Position numbers and translations under genes: made by a program. Source: Macrosoma leucophasiata (taxonomy: Eukaryota > Arthropoda > Insecta > Lepidoptera > Hedylidae). Taken from it: a stretch of 64,000 nucleotides of DNA. Where the stretch lies: assembly GCA_036365455.1 (NCBI GenBank), contig JAWQUS010000008.1:18087501-18151500 (forward strand), in the 5' to 3' direction. The notes below the pieces were generated by a model. It searched no databases. It was not told the origin of the DNA and saw nothing but the letters and a program-made list of their open reading frames with translations. Shown here in pieces: positions 51,990 to 62,300 of this stretch. Numbering within the stretch: the stretch's first letter is position 1; every line of letters begins with the position of its first letter.

Positions 51990-52085
51990 TCAATTTCGGG
52001 AAATGCTGAGTTGAAGAGTTTCCAACTGGCATTCGGACATTCAACGCCAACGACGGTGCCGGAAATCGTTCAAATGGATGTAAAG
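51990..52085 (+). other. Possible orphan exon
   Basis: 96 nt between AAATAAACAG and GTAATG are open for 32 codons in phase 0, starting SISGNAELKSFQLAFGHSTP and ending PEIVQMDVK. The GC content is higher than around it. I do not recognise the peptide; it may be an exon of an unseen gene or transposon debris. Confidence 0.25.
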
Positions 52086-52565
52086 GTAATGTTGACAACA
52101 GTGTCAATCCTACCTTAATTTAAAGTTACAGCATTCATATTTTACTATTATAATACAATATATTTATAAGATAAAAGAACGAGATAGAAAAAAAATACAG
52201 CTGCCGACTACTTTCTCCTTTGAGGAGTTAAACTAAGACGCTAACAAATAAAATTGGCCTAATAAGATTTATATTCATAACTGGACACTGTATACTCGTT
52301 TACTGTATTCTATCCCTTTCTTGTACATTGATGATTAATGGTGAGAGGTAAGTGAGAGCAATACTCTAAATTAATATAAATGAATCTGTGATTGAATCAG
52401 TTAAGGTGTTAGGGTAGCAGCAATTTTAAAGGTGAATACTACACTTCATATTATCAGCTACAGCTCATAAACGTAAACTCAGTCTCCAAAAAGGTGTTAT
52501 CACAAAGTTGAGTCCCTATTGAATGGTTGCAAATATCTATACTGAAAAAATCTTTATATTAAAAA

Positions 52566-52822
52566 CTAGCTGACCCAGCAAACTTCGTATTGCCTCAGAA
52601 TGAAATAACGTGTCAAAGGTTTGATAGATACGGACTATTTGTATGAGAAAATAAAATTGTGGTTTTTACTGTTTCCCTTCAATTTCTTCATATTTTCTCA
52701 ACTTTTAAACCTTCCCTGGACTTCCAAAAATCATTCAAAACCAAAAATTAGCCAAATCGGTCCAGCCGTTCTCGAGTTTTACTGAGACTAACGAACAGCA
52801 ATTGATTTTTATATATATAAGA
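52566..52822 (-). mobile_element. Short Helitron, minus strand (257 bp)
   Basis: On the minus strand it runs A|TCTTATATATATAAAAATCA to GGGTCAGCTAG|T, with CTGAGGCAATACGAAGTTTG before the end. It is the sister of 22060-22317. Confidence 0.88.
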
Positions 52823-53276
52823 TAACATGAAACATCTATAACATTATATTTCAAACCTCATACAAGATAGTAAAATTATGATTGTAAAATACATTTTTAC
52901 AACTTATTTTCCAATATTTTATATCCCATTAGCCCCAATACAAGTGTGTGTAGATGTGTATATAATTTTACATATTATAATTATCTAAATTTTGTACATA
53001 CAAGTAGAAGGAATAAAAAAATAAACGGTACCATTTCGAAGATTGAGTTGTAGTAACATTACCTACAATGAAAATTTTTGTAAGTGAAATGTAGTATCCG
53101 CCATTGAAGATTGTTCATTGGCATCCCTTTTTAGGTCCGACAAAGATCTCTTAGAAGCAAAAATTGATGAGCAGCATTCAATTTAAGATGTGCCATTAGT
53201 CGGTAAGAGGCGAGCGTAATTGCAAAACGCTCCAACAAACCACCCAAAGTCCCTTGCGGAGTAGACAAACTTTAAG
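52823..53276. other. Intergenic, nothing recognised
   Basis: AT-rich sequence without named repeats or ORFs. Confidence 0.4.
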
Positions 53277-53421
53277 CCTGGGTTATACTACGATATTTGA
53301 TAAAGTTAAAGTTATTGTAACATTTCGCATCCTACTCTAACTTTAATAAAGTTAGAGAAGGATGTGAAATGTTAAAAATAACTTTAACTTAAACAATTAT
53401 CTGGTGCAACCGAGGCTTAGC
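53277..53421. mobile_element. Hairpin MITE, copy 2
   Basis: AAGCCTGGGTTATACTACGA at the left and GGTGCAACCGAGGCTT at the right. The inner arms TAACATTTCGCATCCT and AGGATGTGAAATGTTA pair with one mismatch. Sister of 40968-41108. Confidence 0.8.
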
Positions 53422-53773
53422 CTACTATATTTTTAAGTGAATGTGAAGATGTATAACCAGTAATGTATAGATTGTAACGAAATCAATATATTATTAAAAT
53501 TTAGTCTCGGTCGGACCTTAGCCACACAGTATAATGAAGTTATCACATGTTGAATAACCTTATATTGTAAATGTTTTTTTTACTAATACATTCCCTAGTT
53601 AGTTGTTATTAAATAATTATACTCTGATCACGGCGTTATTTATAAAATGTTGTATCTGAGTATATTCAAAAGATAAATATGATCCTCAAAATCCTTTCCA
53701 ATTCTTCTATTCAATTGTTATATTATTTATTAATAAGTTCAATACATAGAAATATAAAAACATCACATTCTAA

Positions 53774-53931
53774 AAATTAAAGAAAAAGCGTAGAAAAAAG
53801 TTGACTTCGGGCAGAAATCGAACTTGCGACCTCAGGATAACCAGTCCAGCCGCTTTATACAGGTTATCCTGAGGTCGCAGGTTCGATTCCTGCCCGAAGT
53901 CAAATTTTCTTTCCGTTTTTTCTTTAATTTC
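53774..53931. repeat. Fold-back element with tRNA-like arms
   Basis: Arms of ~69 bp with few mismatches pair 53774-53842 with 53863-53931. The loop is AGTCCAGCCGCTTTATAC. The right arm reads GAGGTCGCAGGTTCGATTCC then TGCCCGAAGTC, a T-arm and acceptor-like end of a tRNA. Confidence 0.9.
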
Positions 53932-53939
53932 TATAGTTG

Positions 53940-56013
53940 ACTCGCATGTTTTATTGCGAAAAATTTGTTGTGTAATATAATAGTCCAATCAAATTCTAGA
54001 TAAAAACATTATTTAACTTAAATTCATTACGATTAAGTTAATTTATTAAATAGTTAGGCCTTCCAGAAAAAAAACATAATCATGTCATATATTTTATCGA
54101 TACCGTAAATACGTCACTACTTTACAAGCATATATACAATACTTACAAAAAGAATTGTAATGTTATCAGGATCACTATAAAAAAAAAAAAACGCCTTAAG
54201 TTTTATTAGCTTTAAACTTATAAATAAATGGAATTTCAAGTTTAAAACGCATATTGCCCGTTTGTTTATTTAATTTGGAATACATAATATCTGTAACAAA
54301 ACTCACGTGACGTCAATAAATAAGACCGTGACCGAAGTATAACAATATTTAAGTACAAACAAAAATAAATTCGTTACACATAGGATTACAGGACAAGAGC
54401 TGAGCTATATTGATTTTATAGGTATTTTGTTTTAATCAATTATTTTAAAACAATAACATGGTAATATCAAATGGTTATGTCTTAAATTGGCATCTTTTCA
54501 TTTTCACCAACACAATCTATACCGTAAAGCGACGAGTCAGATTCGTAAAAGTTTGAACAAAAACATACGAAAATTTAACATTTACGAAATAACAATTTTT
54601 TCAAACTTTTTAAATTAATAAGATTTTCAAGGAAATTGTAATCAAGGCCAGAAGACTGGCTTTCACACTTGGGACTAGTGAAAGCACCAAGTATACTTTA
54701 ATAATAACGCGAAAGATAAATATTTGTTGATACATTCAAACTAAAGTAAGATGGAAAATAAATAATTTCGGTAAAATCCAGTATTTTTGAAATATGTTTT
54801 AAAAAAATGGGTCGTTGTGGTGATCGTGAAAAATAGAAAAAGTGCCTGTGTAATCTATTATTCATTAATAATTGTGTAATTTTTTTTTTCAACTAAAATT
54901 GTTACTCTTATTATTAATAAGAGTAAATTGAAAGTTTTATACAATAATTTTATAAATTCATCATAATACGTCAACAGTCTAAAATTAACACGTTAAATTC
55001 TATACTGACATCTATTTACCAGTGAAGAATGAAGACACAAAAAACTTGTTTTTGATAAAACTTATATTAACCTACAAATATAATAAATTTTGAAATTCAT
55101 ACGTTAATAATTAATTATTTCTAAAACATTCACCAATGTACTCAGTATCTAATATTTTAAATTAATGTGGAAAATACATATTATATCGTTCTAAAACACA
55201 CCGAACGAATATTCGATAAAATCGAACGTTGCTTCCAGATATATTAACTAGGCAAGAAAGCAATTCCTTAAAACAATGCTATGCCCGAGATACATAAATT
55301 GATTGTGAGCAAAGTAATATGCGTACATCGAGAATTCTCATACCTGAGGGCAGCAGATGGACCCTATAAGGTCCAAGAACAACAAGAAATCATATTTTTC
55401 GTGCTGCCTGAGGGATTAAGACAATTTGGGGTCCAAATTTTAAGAAAGCCAAAGGAGATGTTGCGAGCTCAGCTCTAGTTCGTTCACGTCCTCAAAAAAT
55501 GGATAAATGAAAGAAGAATCCGAAAAAAATACAATTAATTTATTCAAGAATATATTTTAGAGTTACTACCACATTTAATTCAAAGGATTTTATCATTATC
55601 AACCATATTCAACATGGCGGAGATACAGCCGACGCTTCTTTAAATTGGAAATCGATTAGTTTAAGTTCTTAGTATTAAACACATGAAATCGATTTCGATA
55701 GTATTTAGAAAATATTACTTTTTTCTTCAAGTACTATAATCAAAAAACAATAAAATGACAATGTCAAAATGACATCGCCCGCCATATTCGCCATGTTGGT
55801 TTGAGTTGCAATTCTAACTGCAAATAATATTTTGTAACTGCAAAAAAAGCTAATGAAGTGAAAATATGCAGTAAAAAACGTTTTTATATAGATTTTGCCT
55901 GATAATGATATTGTGTACAATACATGGCCGGAGATCCATACATTTTTGCAACATCTCTTTTTACATATTATTTGATTTAGATAGAATGGATTGGAGATAG
56001 ATTGAATTGAATA
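53940..56013. other. Convergent spacer between ABCB and Clock
   Basis: Mostly AT-rich without recognisable genes. A 65-codon ORF at 55281-55478 (MPEIHKLIVSKVICVHREFS...) is richer in GC than its surroundings but matches nothing I know. Long Clock 3' UTR isoforms could reach into this region (inference). Confidence 0.4.
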
Positions 56014-56344
56014 GTATGTATAGCACCAGATATCCCGGTTCTGACAAACCTCTCGTGCCTCGTCTACTTTCATCATTCTCTTCATACATGCACGCCGATT
56101 CCTAAGACTTTATACGCATGTTTATATGCATGCCTAGTTGAATATTAAGCTATGCACAATTAAACAATGCGAATCTTTCATAATTTCCAAATATATATTC
56201 TGAATTCTTTAAAATGTTTAAGTATATATTTTTTTTAAAACAGATTTCAAAATAAAACACTTCTTAACAAACATGTCTATTTTAAAGAATATAAGAACGT
56301 CGCATCACCGACTCATTAATAAAATATATTTTTTTATTTATAAC

Positions 56345-56602
56345 AGTATCCAACAAGAACTATTGTACATCGATCTTGGGGAGGAAACTTCGTTTTATTT
56401 CGGGTCTGCAGAACGTTATCTCTTTTGCACCTTACCTATGTGACGTTTGTATTCCATTTTGATCAAGTACTGACCAATGGAGAGGACTATCAGTGCTTAC
56501 GTACGCAGTGTGCAGCAAAGAACTACGAAAGTCGAAACTAGCCGATTGTCTCTATCGTAGGATCAATGTGCAATATTTCTTGATGAGCACTGTACATACA
56601 GT
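56345..56602. mobile_element. MITE of the AGAGCGTTATCTC family, copy 2
   Basis: GTACATCGATCTTGGGGAGG and CAGAACGTTATCTCTTTTGC on the left, with ATCAATGTGCAATATTTCTT on the right. Confidence 0.65.
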
Positions 56603-57407
56603 TAGGTTACTTCTGCCGGATAACCATGTCATTGAACAATATATATTATGTATATCACACATAACACAAATAAAATCATAATCTTATGTAAAAGACAAAT
56701 AATGTATAAACTTTTTAAACTTTATAAACAACAAAAAACACATTATGAACATAACAATGTAACTTAAAACAAATGCATACGTATAAAAGTAAAGTTTATT
56801 TTTTAAATATTCATACATACTCATCAAGTTGATGTTGCTTTAGCTTACACACATTAAGGACACATATATAATGTGCATAATACAGATAATGTTTTTCAAC
56901 ATTAATGTTACATAAATTACTAACACCGTGTTTACTTCCATAAATTGATGAAATATAATTTTATTATTTATTACCTACAATGTTTGTATATATATATATA
57001 TTAAAGTCGGATGCGAGCACCGTCTAAAATAGTGTTTATGTAAATCCAAAAAGTGAATCGAGCGTTTCCCCATGGAGGAAACTGTATGAGCGTTAATATT
57101 AAGCACATACAGGCCAGAGGGCGTATTACTAACATCAGTTTCATTGACATTTTTCAGTACATTATTGATTTCCTTAAATGTTTGTTACTATCACGTTACG
57201 AAAAAACAGTAATGTACTGCATAGCCATCTGATTAACTTCAATCGAGTTTTATAGTAAGCCGACTAGTCAACACTTAATATTTGTGATATCGTTTAGTCA
57301 CAGTACTCCCAAACCTTTATGCTTGTTCCTGAATGCAGGTTATGCCGTTAGTCCCGGATGTATATATCTGTCTTAATTGTGAAATTTTGTCAGGCAGATC
57401 AAAACAT

Positions 57408-57690
57408 AGTATGACAAATAATTTACAGTACTCGACAATTAATATTGCACATCGAGCCTGCGAAAGAAACGATCGGCTCTTTTCGACTTCGTAGAGCGTT
57501 ATCTCTGTTGCACACTCCCTAAGCATTCGTAAGCATTGACAGTCCGGTTTTGGTCAAAACTTGATCAAAATGGTCGACAAACGTCAAATAAGTACGGTGC
57601 GAAAGAGATAACGCTCTACAGATCCGAAATAAGCCGAAATCTACTTCCTTGGCTCGATGTGAAATATTTATTGTAGAGCACTGTTATCTT
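57408..57690. mobile_element. MITE of the AGAGCGTTATCTC family, copy 3
   Basis: Inverted ends TTGCACATCGAGCCTGCGAA and TTGGCTCGATGTGAAATATT, with GTAGAGCGTTATCTCTG and GAGATAACGCTCTAC inside. Confidence 0.75.
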
Positions 57691-59100
57691 ACGGCCCTCT
57701 GACAATACCTTATGTAAACCTGAGGAAAAACGCTCTCTAACACTTTTTTGGCACTTGAATAGATTTGTCGAATTATAATTATTGAATACCTATTTATTAA
57801 AAATAATGTAAATATGTCAAAGCACATCTCGAATTGACTCATACAAAATGAGTATACTACGATTCTATACTTACATATAAATTCACATTTATATAAAATA
57901 TATTATTCATTATCTATCACTCACACCATGACAATCATGAAATGATATTTTGGTTGTACGAAGTGGTAACGCTGTTACATCACAATATAATTTACAGTCA
58001 ATAGGAAGACCAAAAATTGATATATTTTTTGGAAAACTAAGCACTAATGAAAAAATATAACTATAAATATAGCAACATAAGAAAATGGCACATCAGGAAT
58101 CCCAATTGACAAATTACGCAATTGTATATTTATGATTCTATTTGGATTGATGACACGAAAAACATTTGTTAAATAACAAAAATAAAGGCAAGAATAGCAA
58201 TGATATTAACAAACTCCCATAGACTAAATGTGCTTGCTTCATCACTCCAATACTAATTACACAGTAAATGATATTGGAGTGCAAAGCAGTGTTAAGTTTA
58301 GACCTATTTTCTACTATCTATGTACATACCTTTAAGGATATTCATAAATTATTTAATAATATTTAATATGCACAATAAAAATATCACGAAACCAACAAAA
58401 ATATAGAATTGTAAAAAATTATAGTTCCTGTAACAAATACATAATATATAATAATTATATTTACTATATTATATATTACTTAACAAACTTCCAAACACAT
58501 AGCACAGCCCTTCAAAACAACAAATAAAAGAAATAATCTATATTTGGAATATAATTAATATTTGACGTAAATTAAAAGTTATTGACTCGGAATTGTCTAC
58601 GGTCAAACTTTCAATGTATGTGAGGTCCGCATAATTGAGGACCACCGTTCCAAATATTCTTATAATAATAGTATGTACTTTATACCTATGTCTACATATA
58701 CAAGTTATTTACTGTTATTTTCCTACCACTAGATCCCTTTAGTGTTGGAATATTTTATATATGCACATTTAAATCTCTCATAATCAACTAAAATACCGAC
58801 ATGCGCGCATATAGATTAAACGACAGAGTTGCGTTCAATTGATAATTAACTACAATGTCAAAATGTACATCTAATAAACAAAATATGAGGTTGCATACAA
58901 AATAACAACAGTTCACATTTTTCGTCGACGGTAACATAAAATAAGCACGTTCGTAACGTAACGAATTTATACACTGTAAGGTGACGCGACAGTGCACCAT
59001 ACAACACACGTATATAAAGTTAATTAAAATTGTGCTTTTACATAAATAACTATTATCATACCTTAGTACCGGTACTAAAATATTCATATAAATGAGATCC
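57691..59100. other. Possible 3' UTR region of Clock, no features named
   Basis: AT-rich, no ORF of note. Whether it is transcribed from the minus strand cannot be told from sequence. Confidence 0.35.
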
Positions 59101-59123
59101 AAGCCTCGACCTCGCCTCGCATA

Positions 59124-59129
59124 TTTATT
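59124..59129 (-). terminator. Candidate Clock poly(A) signal
   Basis: AATAAA on the minus strand, 32 nt past the stop codon. It is very close to the stop, so distal sites may also be used. Confidence 0.3.
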
Positions 59130-59161
59130 GTAAAGGGCGCTTGAATGAAATGCTAGCTTAT

Positions 59162-59320
59162 TCACTGAGGCATGTTGTGTTGATGGGAGGGTCCCCCGGA
59201 ATTGGGGGGCTGTTGGGGGTAGCCCGTTAAGGAGCGCGTGGGTGGCCCTTCGTACATTATTTGCGCTTGTATTCGCTGGTTCGCTTGCATTTCCTCCGAT
59301 GTCGCGTACGGGTTTTGCAC
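59162..59320 (-). CDS. Clk: Clk last exon with stop codon
   Basis: After CGGTTTTCAG the exon encodes VQNPYATSEEMQANQRIQAQ, then IMYEGPPTRSLTGYPQQPPN and SGGPSHQHNMPQ before TGA. Confidence 0.85.
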   Translation of the reverse strand: MQNPYATSEEMQANQRIQAQIMYEGPPTRSLTGYPQQPPNSGGPSHQHNMPQ

Positions 59321-62300
59321 CTGAAAACCGTAATAGTAAGCGAGTCTGCTTCTTGTTTGATGGTTTCTCTTCGGTAACCTAGATATCCATGTCGTTTAGT
59401 ATCAAGTAGTTTAAACTAGTTTAAAGACTACGACACAAATCCATTCCAGCCGCTTCACCACTACCGAATCTACCGAAGCTACACATCCAAGCGTCGATTT
59501 TCTCTTTCCATTTTTGGATTTAACCGGCTTTTGGGATCGGTGAATGTGTATTTTATTTATTTTTCTTTTATTTTCTAAATTCACTGGCATGTGTTATTGC
59601 AAAAAATAAAATATGACAGATATTATTAATAACTAGCTCTCCTGGCGAACCGACACCGTCCTAGAATAAGAATAATATGTCATAGATTTGGCAAGGACGA
59701 AGTATTTGTATCAGAAAATGAATTTGTTCTTACCGAATTGAATTGTTTTTACAGGTGGTAGAGCTCAAGTGACGGAGCTCGCGGGCGTAGGCACTACCGC
59801 ATTACCTAATACAGTTGCCGCTAAATGGTAGTGTTCAGCACTATCGTGTTCCGGTCAGGTGGTAATGTCGGGCCTGTAATTTCCGGCACAGAGGCATAAC
59901 GCCTTAGGCCTCAGGAGTGGTAACGCATCTGCATTTTGACCTTGGTCTTTGTGTGGGTGTCTATAGGCTGCAGTCATCACTTAACATCAATGTGAACTGC
60001 ATGCTTGTTTGCCACTTCCATACTATTAAAAAAAAACCTTTTCTTACAATTTCATCATATTTTTTTCACCTTACAAACCTTCCCGAGGCTTCTACGAATA
60101 TTTCAAAACTAAAATTAGCTGAATCGGACCAACACAAGTTGTAATGCGATGAAAAAAAATTAGGCACAGCGATCCTTATACCGGGATATTAAGGATAAAG
60201 GCTAATTAATTATAGTTCATAAAGTTTTAAGAACTGTCAACCAGGCAACAGCATATAAACACTTAAAAAAGTAGATTGTATGACTGTGGCGAACACAGTT
60301 ATCCAGAGTTTGGCAGACATGACAAGAAATTTTCAATTTTATTGAGCTTGTCCTGACACTGAGGTCCATCTTTATGTAACCGCTCAATACAATGGCTGGA
60401 TTTAAATGAATTTGGGAAGAAGCTTGACTCTCTTAATCCCTCTCTCCTTCCTCCGTACCTGCTGCTATTGTATACTATCGTCTAGGTAACGACAACAAAG
60501 AATCTGAATGGATAAGTTTAACTAGGCTTATAATCATGCCGGCGGGGTCGCGGATGTGTGCTAATGCGTTCCCGTGACCCCGCCACTGAGGGCGGATGAG
60601 TTGGAACACCCAGGGGTTTTTAGTGGGTAAACGGGTCTCATTGTCCCGGAGTCCCACATAACCCACCCCTCTCCAGGTGGGTATGCGTAAAGCATTTCCC
60701 ACTGGTAAAAAAGGCTTATAATCATGTATATCCCAAATACTAGGATAGAACTCACATTGATCAGTGGTTGGAGGAGGCCGAGGCGCGCGAGCAACAGTTG
60801 CTCCTTGACCTGGCGCAGTTCCTCCTGCTGCCGCACTATCATTTGCTGCAGCTCCTCGTGCTTCCGCTGCAACTGCTCCTGCCACAGCCACTAACTCGCA
60901 TCAACTTCTTTAATAGAACTATGACTGGTTGTGAAGCAGCACTCGATTCAATGATGTGTTTACGTGTTTACTTAGTAAACGTATAAACTCGCAATGGGTA
61001 TACGCAGGTCAAGGCGCGGGAAAATGCGACGCGGTAATTCGGTTATGTTGTAAGAACTCATTAACTGAAGCGATACCCATCGTGGTCTCATGTTTCCTTT
61101 TGGTGCTATCAAACTCAATGTGATAGGGGAAAGTGGCACTTCATTTGTTAAAAAATATGTGAAAATAACATTGAACTATATGTAGATACTAAAGTGCTAA
61201 AGTGCTTAAGTGCCGCTGACGGATGAGTGATCACGCGAAAAAAATCTATGGGAAAATATACGCGGAAACTGCGCGTGAGGACCATTTAATACTCAAGAGA
61301 AAAACTGTTCTGGTAGTAGTTTCTAGTTTTATATTCAAAATTATGTTGCACTGGCCGGCCGCGGCAGCGACACTCACTGTACACTCACTTATATATAGCT
61401 CGTGCGATGTGTGATGGCCGTTCTAACTTACTCAACCCATTAAAATCATGTCATCATATATTACACTAAACTCTAACAAAAACATTTGATGATCCCTAAA
61501 GAAAGTTTTCATAAAATGTGTGTTAAACTTGAAGAACTATAGACATGATATATTATATATATAACAAGTTCTTTAATTTTATTTTAAAAATATGGACCTT
61601 TTTTTCTCGATATGGTCAATGGTGTGTATGGTGGGTGGGTGTCTTCATCATTAAACTTATACGATTTAACGATCTGGTCAAATTTAGTTGACTATAACAT
61701 GCAATAGTCGTATTTCGTGAATTGATCGAATATATCATGAAATGGGCAATTTCACGACAGAGCGCAACACATACATATCTATCAATTTAATTTAGAAACG
61801 GGACTGGCTGTTTGTTTCTGATGTCTTCTACATATTTAACTAACTTTGCGTTAGCGTACAAATATCGCGAAACTCACCTGAATCTGCGTTTGATCCGGGG
61901 ACACGATGACCGGCAGATGCGGCAGCGGCAGCGGCAGGACGGCGGGCACGCTCATTGTGCCCACGTACGGCGCCGGCTCGAGGTACTGCGCGCCGATGTT
62001 GTGCTGCGGCACCAACGCCGGCTCGCTCACTTTCTGCACCGGCGGGAACGGCTCGTACGATGGACCGCTCGTCGTCGACATTTCTTTTGCCTGTTGTATA
62101 ACACACACATCCACTTCAGTCAAAAGCCGTCCACTGCTGGATAAAAACCTTTCACAATCATGAAAACAACAAAGTTGTGCGTCATTTTGGCGAGCATATG
62201 CCATAATCGCCACGCTTGGCAGGCGATTTATCGCGGATAGTTTGCTCAATAATAAATATTGCACATCGAGCCTAGGAAGGAGACTTCGCTTATTTCGAGT

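Noticed and set aside
60475..60872. Longer C-terminal reading frames through the Clk coiled-coil exon
   Set aside because: They depend on ignoring the GTGAGT donor at 60755 and run into the retroposed insertion.
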